A DNA stretch of 64,000 nucleotides from NCBI RefSeq assembly GCF_902499115.1, contig NZ_CABVPN010000028.1, positions 52,466-116,465 on the forward strand, given 5' to 3'. How positions within the stretch are numbered: position 1 is the first letter of the stretch; every line of letters begins with the position of its first letter. The notes below the pieces were generated by a model, which did not search any database, was not told the DNA's origin, and saw only the letters and a program-made list of their open reading frames with translations. This document shows positions 37,615-48,266 of the stretch, piece by piece. The translations under genes were made by a program, and so were the position numbers. This DNA is from Burkholderia diffusa (GTDB lineage: Bacteria > Pseudomonadota > Gammaproteobacteria > Burkholderiales > Burkholderiaceae).

Positions 37615-38514
37615 TCACTCGCTGCGCGCCCCGCCCAGCCGCGCGTCGAGCGCCGTCCTGAACGCGGCCAGCGCCGACGGCTCGGCGTCCGTCACGGCCC
37701 ACCACGTCATCCCGGCCGCATCCCAGCGGTCGAGCGCGTAACCCTGCGACACGGTCGCGTACGGCGCACCCTGCCGCCCAACGCCGACCGGCCACACGTA
37801 CACGTCGATCACGTGCTGCCGGTACCGGTAGACGAGCACTGCGACGCGGCGCCGCCCGACGTAGTCGAGCCGGCCGCCGGCCAGCGGGAAACCGCTCGCC
37901 GACAGGTCCTCGACCGGCGGCGCATAGTCGAGTCGGCCGTTGAACCACGGCTTGACCGTATGCCGGTCGGTCGAGATCACGTCGATGTCGCGCGCCGACA
38001 GGCCGGCCCGCACGTGGCTCGCGACCAGTTCGTCGACCGTCTGGCCGGTTTCGGCGTGGCGCGCGGACACCACCATTCCGGCGGCCGCGGCCAGCGCGAT
38101 CACCAGCGCCACGCCCCACCCAAGCCCGGGCAGCGCCGCGACACGCGGCCCCGGCCCGGCAGGCACCGGGCGAGCCGGCTCGCCGCGCCCGGTCGGCCAC
38201 GAGAACCAGCGGCGACCGTTCGGTCGAGGTCGCGGCCGCGCCGCTGCGTCAGGCTCCGGTTCCGCGCGGGCTTGCCTGCGCGCCCCCGCGCCGCCCGCCG
38301 CCGGCAGTCCCGCGAGGATGCTCGCCCGCAGCGCATCCGGCGCGCGATGATAGTCGGCCTGCCGCACGATCCGCCCCAGCGCGACGATTCGTTCGCGTTC
38401 GCGGCGGCACGCGTCGCACCCTTCGACATGCCGCTGGATGCGCAATGCATCGGGCGCCGACAGCTCGCGGTCGATGTCCGCGTCCAGCAACGCTCGCGCT
38501 TCGTTACAGTCCAT
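37615..38514 (-). CDS. Anti-sigma factor with zinc-binding ZAS motif
   Basis: 299 aa. N-terminal anti-sigma domain with H29-x3-C33-x2-C36 (HVEGCDAC), a Pro/Arg-rich linker, one membrane helix near residue 130-150 (GWGVALVIALAAAAGMVV), and a C-terminal periplasmic part. It should hold the neighbouring ECF sigma factor at the membrane until a signal arrives. Its start overlaps the sigma gene by 11 nt. Many relatives sense oxidants through the zinc site; the signal here is unknown. Confidence 0.88.
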   Translation of the reverse strand: MDCNEARALLDADIDRELSAPDALRIQRHVEGCDACRRERERIVALGRIVRQADYHRAPDALRASILAGLPAAGGAGARRQARAEPEPDAAARPRPRPNGRRWFSWPTGRGEPARPVPAGPGPRVAALPGLGWGVALVIALAAAAGMVVSARHAETGQTVDELVASHVRAGLSARDIDVISTDRHTVKPWFNGRLDYAPPVEDLSASGFPLAGGRLDYVGRRRVAVLVYRYRQHVIDVYVWPVGVGRQGAPYATVSQGYALDRWDAAGMTWWAVTDAEPSALAAFRTALDARLGGARSE

Positions 38515-39151
38515 CGATCGCCTCCGATGCGGTTCCGCTTGCCGACGCACGTCCCGGCGCGGGTTTGGACGTCGACGCCGGCGCCGCCGTGTCGCCCAGC
38601 AGCGCGGCGAGCCTGCGCCGGCCGCGTGCAAGCCGCGACATCACGGTGCCGACGGGCACGTCGGCGATCGCCGCGATCTCGCGGTAACTCAAATCCTCCA
38701 TCTCGCGCAGTACCAGCACCTCGCGATATTCGGGCGACAGCTTCGCGAGCGCCGCGTTCACCAGCCGCACGTTTTCGCCGCGCAGCAACTGCGCGAGCGG
38801 ATCCTCGGTCGCCGGCTGCCAGTCGTCGGGCACTTCCGTGTCGTCGAGCGTGTCGGGCAATGCAACCTCGTGCGCGTGGGTGCGGCGGCGCCACTCGGTG
38901 TACCAGGTGTTGCGCACGATCGTCAGCAGCCAAGGTCGCGCGTTGTCGCCACGACACGAGTCGACGAAGCGCAGCGCGCGCATGCACGCGTCCTGGACGA
39001 CGTCGTCCGCGTCGCCCGCATTGCCGCTCAGCCAGCGCGCGAGGTTGTACGCGGCGTCGAGATGCGGCAACACGAGCGCGCGAAACCGCTCGCCACGCGC
39101 GACCGCGTCGTCCTCCGTCCGTTCGTCGACCGCCTGTCCGGCTTGCCCCAC
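38504..39151 (-). CDS. ECF-family RNA polymerase sigma factor
   Basis: 215 aa. Region 2 (about 30-95: AAYNLARWLSGNAGDADDVVQDA, split over the -10 recognition helix) and region 4 (about 130-190: SPEYREVLVLREMEDLSYREIA, helix-turn-helix) are both complete. The last 30 residues are Ala/Ser-rich. Followed by its anti-sigma gene with an 11-nt overlap, so translation is coupled. I could not identify an autoregulated promoter with confidence in the 160 bp upstream. Confidence 0.93.
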   Translation of the reverse strand: MGQAGQAVDERTEDDAVARGERFRALVLPHLDAAYNLARWLSGNAGDADDVVQDACMRALRFVDSCRGDNARPWLLTIVRNTWYTEWRRRTHAHEVALPDTLDDTEVPDDWQPATEDPLAQLLRGENVRLVNAALAKLSPEYREVLVLREMEDLSYREIAAIADVPVGTVMSRLARGRRRLAALLGDTAAPASTSKPAPGRASASGTASEAIDGL

Positions 39152-39313
39152 ATGGCCTCCCTGGTCCCGGCGGCCGAAGCCGCGCCCGTTCCGCGCCCGG
39201 TGCCCGGACAGACCGGCAGCGTGCGCACTCGATGACCTTACCGCCGCTGCGTCGAGTTTATTCCCGCATGAAGCCGATGATGCGCAAAAAAATGCCGGAA
39301 CCTGCCGCGCCCG

Positions 39314-40225
39314 TTACGGCGTGCTGCTCCAGTAGCCGGGGCGCGCATACGCTTCGCGCAGGTAGTCGATGAAGTAGCGCACGCGCGCGGGCACGTAGCG
39401 CTGCTGCGGATAGACCGCGAGGATGTCGTAGTCGGGCAGCGCATATTCGTCGAGCACCGTCTCGAGTTCGCCCGTCTCGAGCTGTGCGGCGATTTCCCAG
39501 GTCGAGCGCCAGCCGAGCCCGAGGCTTTCCGCTACCCAGCGATGCAGCAGCTCGCCGTCGTTGCAGTCGAGATTGCCGGCCACCCGCATCGTCACGATCT
39601 TGCCGTGGCGCTGGAAATACCAGCCGCGGTTCTGGCCCCCCTGCAGGTTGAACGCGAGACAGTTGTGCCTGAGCAGGTCGTCGAGCGACTTCGGCCGGCC
39701 GTGGCGGCGGAAATAGTCAGGCGTGCCGCACACGACGCGCCGGTTCGACGCGAGCTTTACCGCGACGAAGTTCGGGTCGACCGAGCCGCCGATCCGGATC
39801 GACAGGTCGTAGCCTTCGCGCACGAGATCGACGACACGATCGGTCAGGTTGAACGACAGCTGCATTTCCGGCTTGTCGGCGAGGAAACCGGGCGCGTGCG
39901 GCGCCACGTGCTTGCGGCCGAACGCGGCTGGCGCGGACACGATCAGGTGCCCGCTGACCGCGCGGCGGCCGGCGGCCAGTTCGTTCTCGGCCTGGTCCCA
40001 TTCGGACAACAGCCCGCGGCAGCGCTCGAGGAACGCGGCGCCCTCCTCGCTGACCACCAGCCGCCGCGTCGAGCGGTACATCAGCTTCACGCCGAGGCGC
40101 TTCTCCAGCGCGTCGATGCGCCGCCCCAGCACCACCGGCGACACGCCCTCCTCGAGCGCGGCCGCCGCGAGGCTGCCCGCGTCCGCGACTCGCACGAACG
40201 TCTCGATCTGCTTGAAACGATCCAT
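39314..40225 (-). CDS. LysR family transcriptional regulator
   Basis: 303 aa. Winged helix-turn-helix at residues 1-60 (FKQIETFVRVADAGSLAAAA, then RIDALEKRLGVKLMYRSTRR) and a substrate-binding domain after 90. ATG 40225 starts MDRFKQIE, the usual LysR beginning, with GGGAG upstream. Divergent from gcl-hyi-glxR (172 bp between), so it probably controls glyoxylate use (inference). In E. coli that pathway is instead under AllR, an IclR protein. Confidence 0.9.
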   Translation of the reverse strand: MDRFKQIETFVRVADAGSLAAAALEEGVSPVVLGRRIDALEKRLGVKLMYRSTRRLVVSEEGAAFLERCRGLLSEWDQAENELAAGRRAVSGHLIVSAPAAFGRKHVAPHAPGFLADKPEMQLSFNLTDRVVDLVREGYDLSIRIGGSVDPNFVAVKLASNRRVVCGTPDYFRRHGRPKSLDDLLRHNCLAFNLQGGQNRGWYFQRHGKIVTMRVAGNLDCNDGELLHRWVAESLGLGWRSTWEIAAQLETGELETVLDEYALPDYDILAVYPQQRYVPARVRYFIDYLREAYARPGYWSSTP

Positions 40226-40397
40226 CTCCTGTCTCCCTCCCGGCTCCGACACCGGCGGGGAAACCCCGTCCGGCCGTCATTCCATACTTTTAGTTTCGAA
40301 ATAAACGACTTCGGCTGATCTTATCAAACCTTTCTTGCATCCCTAAAGTGTTCCCAACAGACCGATTCGCAAGATCCGCACATTCAAGGAGACATTC

Positions 40398-42173
<1,776 letters not shown>

Positions 42174-42217
42174 TCCGCACGACATTTTTTGACTGACCGA
42201 CCGAAGAGGCTTAGCTC

Positions 42218-43027
42218 ATGCCGAAGTTTGCTGCAAACCTGACCATGCTGTTCAACGAAGTGCCGTTCCTCGACCGCTTCAAGGCGGCCGCCGACGCGGG
42301 CTTCGACGCCGTCGAGTTCCTGTTCCCGTATCCGTACGCGAAAGAGGAACTCGCCGAGCGGCTCGAGACGCATCGCCTGCGCCTCGTGCTGCACAACCTG
42401 CCCGCGGGCAACTGGGATCAGGGCGAGCGCGGCATCGCGTGCCTGCCCGATCGCGTCGGCGAGTTCCAGGAAGGGGTCGGACGTGCGATCGAGTACGCGA
42501 AGGCGCTGAAGGTGCCGCAGCTGAACTGCCTCGTCGGCATCCCGTCGGCGAGCACGGCGCGCGACAAGACGTTCGTCACGATCGTCGACAACCTGCGCTT
42601 CGCCGCCGACGCGCTCAAGCGCGAAGGCATCCGCCTGCTCGTCGAGCCGTGCAACAGCTTCGATATCCCGGGCTTCGCGCTGAACCGCTCGTCAGAAGGG
42701 CTCGACGTGATCCGCGCGGTCGGCTCGGACAACCTGTTCCTGCAGTACGACATCTATCACATGCAGCGCATGGAAGGCGAACTGGCCGCGACGATCGAAC
42801 GCAACCTCGCATCGATCGGCCACGTCCAGCTCGCGGACAACCCGGGCCGCAACGAGCCGGGTACGGGCGAGATCAATTACGCGTTCCTGTTCGCGCTGCT
42901 TGACCGGCTCGGCTACGCCGGCTACGTCGGCTGCGAATACAAGCCCCGCACCACCACGACGGAAGGCCTCGGCTGGCTGCAAAGCGTCGCCGGCTGCGCA
43001 TCGGGCTCGGCGCGTCGCGCAGCCTGA
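42218..43027 (+). CDS. hyi: Hydroxypyruvate isomerase
   Basis: 269 aa TIM-barrel of the xylose-isomerase-like superfamily. MPKFAANLTMLFNEVPFLDRF start and the metal-binding acidic residues in LVEPCNSFDIPGF, QYDIYHMQ and CEYKP. It interconverts hydroxypyruvate and tartronate semialdehyde. Between gcl and glxR, about 45-55 nt from each. Confidence 0.94.
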   Translation: MPKFAANLTMLFNEVPFLDRFKAAADAGFDAVEFLFPYPYAKEELAERLETHRLRLVLHNLPAGNWDQGERGIACLPDRVGEFQEGVGRAIEYAKALKVPQLNCLVGIPSASTARDKTFVTIVDNLRFAADALKREGIRLLVEPCNSFDIPGFALNRSSEGLDVIRAVGSDNLFLQYDIYHMQRMEGELAATIERNLASIGHVQLADNPGRNEPGTGEINYAFLFALLDRLGYAGYVGCEYKPRTTTTEGLGWLQSVAGCASGSARRAA

Positions 43028-43079
43028 GGCCCGCCCTTCCAGCGGCATTCCCACATACGCCCCTATAGGAGACTTTCAC

Positions 43080-43973
43080 ATGGCAACCATCGGTTTCATC
43101 GGCCTCGGCATCATGGGCGCGCACATGGCGCGCAACCTGCTCAAGGGCGATCATCAGCTCGTCGTGAACGGTGCGTTCCCGATTCCCGACGACCTGCGCG
43201 CCAGCGCGAAGGTCGTCGCAAACTCGACCGAAGTCGCGCAGAACGCCGACATCATCATCTCGATGGTGCCGGACACGCCCGACGTGCGTAACGTGCTGTT
43301 CGCCGACGACGGCGTCGCGAAGGGCCTCTCGGCCGGCAAGCTCGTGATCGACATGAGCTCGATCTCGCCGCTCGACACGCAGGAATTCGCGAAACAGATC
43401 AACGCGCTCGGCTGCGACTACCTCGACGCACCGGTGTCCGGCGGCGAAGTCGGCGCCCGCGAAGCGACGCTGACGATCATGGTCGGCGGCCCGGAGAAGG
43501 CCTTCGAGCGTGCGAAGCCGCTGTTCGAGAAGATGGGCAAGAACATCACGCTCGTCGGCGACAACGGCGCGGGCCAGACCTGCAAGGTGGCAAACCAGAT
43601 CATTGTCGCGCTGAACATCGAAGCGGTCGGCGAAGCGCTGCTGTTTGCCGCACGCTCGGGTGCCGATCCGGAGCGCGTACGCCAGGCACTGATGGGCGGC
43701 TTCGCCGCGTCGCGCATCCTCGAAGTGCACGGCGCGCGCATGACGAAGCGCACGTTCGATCCGGGCTTCCGCATCGAGCTGCATCAGAAGGACCTGAACC
43801 TCGCGCTCGACGGTGCACGCAAGCTCGGCCTCGCACTGCCGCACACGGCGAGCGCACAGCAGCTGTTCAGCGTGTGCGCATCGCACGGCGGCAAGGCGTG
43901 GGATCACTCGGCACTCGTGCGTGCGCTCGAGATCATGTCGAACTTCGAGATCGGCCAGACGCCGGCCGCGTAA
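43080..43973 (+). CDS. glxR: Tartronate semialdehyde reductase
   Basis: 297 aa beta-hydroxyacid dehydrogenase. NAD motif GFIGLGIMGAHMARNL, substrate loop DAPVSGGEVGA, catalytic lysine region GAGQTCKVANQ. Reduces tartronate semialdehyde to glycerate, completing the glycerate pathway begun by gcl. ATG 43080 is chosen because GGAGAC precedes it; a longer open frame (from 42900) only shadows hyi. Confidence 0.96.
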   Translation: MATIGFIGLGIMGAHMARNLLKGDHQLVVNGAFPIPDDLRASAKVVANSTEVAQNADIIISMVPDTPDVRNVLFADDGVAKGLSAGKLVIDMSSISPLDTQEFAKQINALGCDYLDAPVSGGEVGAREATLTIMVGGPEKAFERAKPLFEKMGKNITLVGDNGAGQTCKVANQIIVALNIEAVGEALLFAARSGADPERVRQALMGGFAASRILEVHGARMTKRTFDPGFRIELHQKDLNLALDGARKLGLALPHTASAQQLFSVCASHGGKAWDHSALVRALEIMSNFEIGQTPAA

Positions 43974-44429
43974 CGCCGACTCAACGACGCGCGTTTCGCT
44001 GCAACGGCGAACGCGCGACGCACACACGCGATCCGGCCACGGCCGGTCGCATCGATGCATGCCTGTGCGTGCATCACGATGGGGCGCCCCGCCGCGTATT
44101 GCTGAAATGCGTGCGCGGCGGGGCGAAAAACGCCGCTCTGGGCTGAGAGCGGCGTGGTGGGGTCCGCAGCGGCACCCGGCGACGCCGGGGAAGCCTTGGT
44201 CGGTCAGACGTCGTCGTCGGGTGTCCGCCTGTCGGATTTCGCGTATTACATTTCTTTACGTTCGGGCGTGCGATTTTTCATGCAATCGTCGCGATGAACG
44301 CCTACACTTTCGCCACGCCTTTCGAGAAATCCGCCGCGCTTGCGCTCACTCCCGTGATCGCGCCCAGCGCGGTGTTTTTTTCGCCACTTCACGGCGCGTT
44401 TTCTTTTCAACCACCTAGGGAGTGCAACG
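43974..44429. other. Intergenic region glxR / kbp
   Basis: 456 bp without a credible gene. Its left half holds two tandem hairpins (44085-44125 and 44131-44154); its right half turns A+T-rich and probably carries the kbp promoter. A short ATG frame at 44294 has no ribosome site and was not called. Confidence 0.5.
44085..44154 (-). terminator. Two tandem GC hairpins, one with minus-strand T-run
   Basis: Hairpin 1: CGCCCCGCCGCG / CGCGGCGGGGCG, perfect 12 bp. Hairpin 2: CGCCGCTCT / AGAGCGGCG, perfect 9 bp. Five A separate them, so hairpin 2 is a classic terminator only when read on the minus strand, where no gene needs stopping. On the plus strand hairpin 1 may still protect or end the glxR message. 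Confidence 0.55.
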
Positions 44430-44900
44430 ATGGGTCTTCTTTCGTTTATCAAAGAGGCGGGTGAAAAACTGCTGGGTCACGCCGATGCGCAAGCAGCGGA
44501 AGATCCGAATGCCGCGAACCAGACCGCGGCCGATGCGATCAAGAACTACATCAACACGCAAGGTCTCGACACGTCGAACCTGACCGTGGCGTTCGACGGC
44601 GCATCGCGCACCGTCACGCTGTCGGGCAGCGTCGCCGACCTCGACACGAAGGCGAAGGTCAAGGTCGCGGCCGGCAACGTGCAAGGCGTCGCGGGCGTCA
44701 ACGACGACGATCTGCAGCCGGACGATCCGGAAGTTCAGTACCACGATGTGAAGCCGGGCGACACGCTGTCGGCGATCGCCAAGGAAGTGTACGGCGACGC
44801 GAACAAGTACCCGGCGATCTTCGAGGCGAACAAGCCGATGCTGTCGAGCCCGGACCGCATCTATCCGGGTCAGAAGCTCGTGATTCCGCCGCAGTCCTGA
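44430..44900 (+). CDS. kbp: BON-LysM potassium-binding protein Kbp (YgaU)
   Basis: 156 aa, colinear with E. coli Kbp from MGLLSFIKEAGEKL. BON domain at about 30-90 (VTLSGSVADLDTKAKVKVA) and LysM at about 105-154 (YHDVKPGDTLSAIAKEVYG, PGQKLVIP). E. coli Kbp is a cytoplasmic K+ sensor/binding protein; there is no signal peptide here either. GGGAG ribosome site; strong terminator 25 nt after the stop. Confidence 0.9.
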   Translation: MGLLSFIKEAGEKLLGHADAQAAEDPNAANQTAADAIKNYINTQGLDTSNLTVAFDGASRTVTLSGSVADLDTKAKVKVAAGNVQGVAGVNDDDLQPDDPEVQYHDVKPGDTLSAIAKEVYGDANKYPAIFEANKPMLSSPDRIYPGQKLVIPPQS

Positions 44901-44921
44901 GCATTCGCGCAGTACTGACGC

Positions 44922-44953
44922 AAAAAAAGGCAGGCCGATGGCCTGCCTTTTCT
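44922..44953. terminator. Bidirectional terminator between kbp and ansA
   Basis: AAAAAAAGGCAGGCC-GAT-GGCCTGCCTTTT: perfect 8-bp GC stem with A-run on one side and T-run on the other, between converging genes. Confidence 0.9.
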
Positions 44954-44984
44954 TCATGCGCGCCGCCCGATCGGCGTACAGCGG

Positions 44985-46007
44985 TCAAAGCGTATCGAAT
45001 GCGCGTTGCAGCGCGTCGCGTCCGTGCATGCCGTTCGCGAGCGCAAGCATCAGCAGCACGCGTGCCTTGAACGGGCTCAGCGACCCGGCGCTCACGAAAC
45101 CGAGCACGTCGTCGTTCGCGGCGCCGTTGCGCATCACGTGCCCCGAGCCGACGCGCGACGCACGCACCACGGCGACGCCCGCTTTCACCGCATCGGCGAG
45201 CGCCGCCTGCAGCGTCGCGTGGATCGACCCGTTGCCGGTGCCCGCCACGACGAGGCCGCGCACGCCGGCCGCCACCAGCGCGTCGACGGCCGTGCGCGTC
45301 ACGCCCGCATAGCTCGCGACGACCTCGACCGGCGGCCACGTGGCAGCAATCGCCAGGTGCGCATCGCGCGAGCGCGTCACGCGGCGCGCGAATTCGACGC
45401 GGCCGTCCTGCACCCAGCCGAGCGCGCCCAGTTCCGGCGACTGGAATGCGTCGACCGCGTACGTGCTCGTCTTCACGACGTCGCGCGCGCCGTGGATCCG
45501 GTTGTTGAACGCGACGAGCACGCCCTGCCCGCGCGCGGCCGGGTGAGCGGCGACCGTCACCGCGTTCAGCAGGTTCAGCGGCCCGTCGGACGACAGCGCG
45601 GTGGCCGGCCGCATCGCGGCCGTCAGCACGACCGGCTTGTCGCCGGTCACGACCAGATGCAGCGCGTACGCGGTTTCCTCGAGCGTGTCGGTACCGTGGG
45701 TGATCACGATGCCGTCGATCGCCGGATCGGCCATCAGCGCGTCGATGCGCGCGGCGAGCGTATTCCAGAGCGGCAGCGCGAGATCCTTGCTGTCGATGCT
45801 GGCGACCTGCTCGGCATCGATGCGCGCGACCGACCCAAGCGCCGGCACCGCGTCGAGCAGGAAATTGACGCCGAGCGCGCCGGCCTGATAGCCGGCCGTG
45901 CTGGCGGCGTCCGGCGCGGCGCCGGCGATCGTGCCGCCAGTGGCGAGTACGGCGATGCGCGGCAGCGCCGGCGCGGACGAAGGAGTTGCGGTGTTCGAAA
46001 TATTCAT
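44985..46007 (-). CDS. ansA: L-asparaginase
   Basis: 340 aa. Both active-site threonines are present: VLATGGTIAG and the HGTDTLEETA loop. It hydrolyses asparagine to aspartate and ammonia. No clear signal peptide, so a cytoplasmic enzyme is likely although the sequence resembles the type II class. The ATG at 46007 (MNISNTATPS) is preceded by a long Arg-rich open frame that looks non-coding and overlaps the psiF promoter. Confidence 0.9.
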   Translation of the reverse strand: MNISNTATPSSAPALPRIAVLATGGTIAGAAPDAASTAGYQAGALGVNFLLDAVPALGSVARIDAEQVASIDSKDLALPLWNTLAARIDALMADPAIDGIVITHGTDTLEETAYALHLVVTGDKPVVLTAAMRPATALSSDGPLNLLNAVTVAAHPAARGQGVLVAFNNRIHGARDVVKTSTYAVDAFQSPELGALGWVQDGRVEFARRVTRSRDAHLAIAATWPPVEVVASYAGVTRTAVDALVAAGVRGLVVAGTGNGSIHATLQAALADAVKAGVAVVRASRVGSGHVMRNGAANDDVLGFVSAGSLSPFKARVLLMLALANGMHGRDALQRAFDTL

Positions 46008-46156
46008 GGCCGCGATTGTAATCGCTCGCGGCCGGCATCCGGTAGGTCCCGTGCGCGCGCCCGGAGCCGAACGCGTCGCATCATGGTTTGTCCCGATCGC
46101 CGGCGTGCGCACGCCGTCAACGGCCGCGTTGCCCGCCGCGTTATAGGTATGCCGTT

Positions 46157-46185
46157 TTGGTGTTTTCACATTGATTTGCCATAAT
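46157..46185 (+). promoter_or_regulatory. Sigma-70 promoter for psiF
   Basis: TTGGTG, 17-bp spacer, CATAAT, in a locally A+T-rich patch. Predicted transcript starts near 46192, leaving a leader of about 88 nt. Confidence 0.5.
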
Positions 46186-46279
46186 CGGAGCGCGCGGCGC
46201 GATGTGACCCTGTTCCCGTTGCGCCGGGCTTCGTGACGGCGTCGATATAAAACGCAATTCACCCCATGGGAGTGTCGAA

Positions 46280-46570
46280 ATGAAAATCCAATCGCTCGTA
46301 GCCGCAGTCCTTCTCGGCGGCATGCTGGCTTCCCCCGCTTTCGCGGCGAACAGCCAGCAGGACAAGATGAAGGCCTGTAACACCCAGGCCGCCGGCAAGA
46401 CGGGCGACGAACGCAAGGCGTTCATGAAGGACTGCCTGTCGGCCAAGCCCGCGAAGAAGATGTCGCAGCAGGAAAAGATGAAGGCCTGCAACACCCAGGC
46501 CGCCGACAAGAAGGGCGACGACCGCAAGGCATTCATGAAGAGTTGCCTGAGCAGCCAGCCGGCCGCCTGA
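46280..46570 (+). CDS. psiF: PsiF repeat protein
   Basis: 96 aa: Sec signal peptide (residues 1-22, ASPAFA) and two PsiF repeats (QDKMKACNTQAAG..RKAFMKDCLS and the near copy QEKMKACNTQAAD..RKAFMKSCLS). Each has two cysteines, which would form one disulfide per repeat in the periplasm. E. coli psiF is phosphate-starvation inducible; the molecular function is unknown. A terminator (ATGCCGCG..CGCGGCAT then TTTTTG) follows. Confidence 0.9.
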   Translation: MKIQSLVAAVLLGGMLASPAFAANSQQDKMKACNTQAAGKTGDERKAFMKDCLSAKPAKKMSQQEKMKACNTQAADKKGDDRKAFMKSCLSSQPAA

Positions 46571-46590
46571 GTTCCGGCGCTCCCGCGCGA

Positions 46591-46626
46591 ATGCCGCGCA
46601 CCGCTTCGGCGGGCGCGGCATTTTTG
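46591..46626 (+). terminator. Intrinsic terminator after psiF
   Basis: ATGCCGCG / GCGCGGCAT stem, TTCG-containing loop, then TTTTTG. Confidence 0.8.
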
Positions 46627-46889
46627 TTTTCGTTGCACGCGCATCGACGCGCGCGACGACGCCGGATGCGTCACCGCGCTGTCCGGCCAACGGCATCGTC
46701 GCCGTTGCGACATGCTCCACCACCCTCCCACCCCGCTTCCTTACACGCGCCGCACGAATGCCGCCACATGGTGCGGCAATTCGCCGCGATTTCTTCTATG
46801 ATGGCTGCAACGCGGCCCATCCAAGTACAAGAAGCGCCATCGGGCCGCCCTCGAGACGGACGCGCACACCGCGTCAAACGGAGGCATGG

Positions 46890-47351
46890 ATGGCATGGAG
46901 ACAACACCGCTGGTTCCGCCGCTGGCTGATCGTGATCGTGTTCTGGGCCGTGCCCGTCGCGATCGTCGCCGTGCGCGAGATCCGCGAGGAAATGGCGTAC
47001 AACAAGGCCGACCTGCAGCTCGCGCTGACCACCTGGCAGCTCACCGATGCGCAGCAGGCGGCAGGCGCCGCCGCGAAGTGCCACGGCGATCCTGACGCGG
47101 CGCGCGCCGCCGGCTGCCCGGCCGACGTGCTGGCCGCCAACGCGGCACGTCAGCAGGCAGCCCGGGACGAATACGTGGTGCGCCGCAATACGCTCGCCGG
47201 TTATCTGTGGCATGCATTCGTCGGCTATTGGGTCGTGCCGGCCGCGTTCCTGTTCGCGTGCGGGGTCGTGATCGCGCTGATCCGCCGCGCGCTGCGGCGC
47301 CCGCCGATCAAACCGCCTGCCCCGCCGGCACCACCCGTCACGCCGCACTGA
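46890..47351 (+). CDS. Hypothetical two-helix membrane protein
   Basis: 153 aa, not recognised. A membrane helix at about 10-30 (WLIVIVFWAVPVAIVAV) and a second at about 108-132 (WVVPAAFLFACGVVIAL) flank a soluble loop of about 75 residues with two cysteines (KCHGD..GCPAD) that could form a disulfide if periplasmic. The tail is Pro-rich. GGAGG lies just before ATG 46890. The neighbours (psiF and a SYLF lipoprotein) give no function. Confidence 0.75.
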   Translation: MAWRQHRWFRRWLIVIVFWAVPVAIVAVREIREEMAYNKADLQLALTTWQLTDAQQAAGAAAKCHGDPDAARAAGCPADVLAANAARQQAARDEYVVRRNTLAGYLWHAFVGYWVVPAAFLFACGVVIALIRRALRRPPIKPPAPPAPPVTPH

Positions 47352-47579
47352 CGCGCAGCAACCGCTTCCCTTTCCCCTTTCCTGCCCCCCCGGCCGGCCG
47401 CACGACGTATGGCCGTACGCGCGCCGGTCCGTCCGTTGGCGCGCCGCGACACCCCAAAACGATTTGACGCTTTTTCACGCGCGAACGAAAAGGGATTGTA
47501 ATCCGCTGTGATATAACTGCCGACGTGATCCGCTCCTTGAGCGAGACTCACTCCGAACGTCATCCGATGGAGAAGAACG

Positions 47580-48167
47580 ATGCAAAAACGGAATCTTGTG
47601 CTGAAAGCCGCCGCTGCGCTTGTCGTCGGTAGCCTTGCGCTCACCGGTTGCACCACCACCCCCGACAAGCCCGACAATGCCGCAACCAACGCGTCGAAGC
47701 GTCAGGCGATCGATTCGAGCGTCGACGCAACGCTGTCGCGCATGTATTCCACGGTCAAGGGTTCGCGCGAACTCGTCGCGAAGTCGCGCGGCGTGCTCGT
47801 GTTCCCGGACGTGATCCAGGCAGGCTTCATCGTCGGCGGCCAGTCGGGCAACGGCGCACTGCGCGTCGGTGGCAGCACGGTCGGCTACTACAACACGTCG
47901 TCGCTGTCGGTCGGCCTGCAGGCCGGCGCGCAGTCGAAGGCGATCGTGTTCCTGTTCATGACGCAGGAAGCGCTCGACGAATTCCGCGGCTCGGACGGCT
48001 GGGCAGCCGGCGCCGGTGCATCGGTCGCGCTCGTGAAGATGGGCGCGAACGGCGCGGTCGACACGACCACGGCCACCGCGCCGGTCCAGGTCGTCGTGCT
48101 GACCAATGCCGGCCTGATGGGCGACGTGTCGATCAACGGCACGAAGGTCACGAAGCTGAAGATCTGA
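47580..48167 (+). CDS. SYLF-domain (YSC84-related) lipoprotein
   Basis: 195 aa. Lipoprotein signal ending LALTGC. The Ysc84/SYLF lipid-binding domain covers about 60-195 (SRGVLVFPDVIQAGFIVGGQSGNGAL region and GAGASVALVKMGA). In eukaryotes SYLF domains bind phosphoinositides; in bacteria the role is unknown. Own transcription unit with a strong terminator after it. Confidence 0.87.
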   Translation: MQKRNLVLKAAAALVVGSLALTGCTTTPDKPDNAATNASKRQAIDSSVDATLSRMYSTVKGSRELVAKSRGVLVFPDVIQAGFIVGGQSGNGALRVGGSTVGYYNTSSLSVGLQAGAQSKAIVFLFMTQEALDEFRGSDGWAAGAGASVALVKMGANGAVDTTTATAPVQVVVLTNAGLMGDVSINGTKVTKLKI

Positions 48168-48212
48168 CGCCGAGGCGTCCTCGCCCGTGCGCACCGCGCG
48201 CGGGCAACGTGC

Positions 48213-48248
48213 AAACGGCGATGTCCTTGCGGGCATCGCCGTTTTTTT
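48213..48248 (+). terminator. Intrinsic terminator after SYLF lipoprotein gene
   Basis: AAACGGCGATG / CATCGCCGTTT stem (11 bp) followed by T7. Confidence 0.9.
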
Positions 48249-48266
48249 ATCCGCGCGCGTGGCGCG

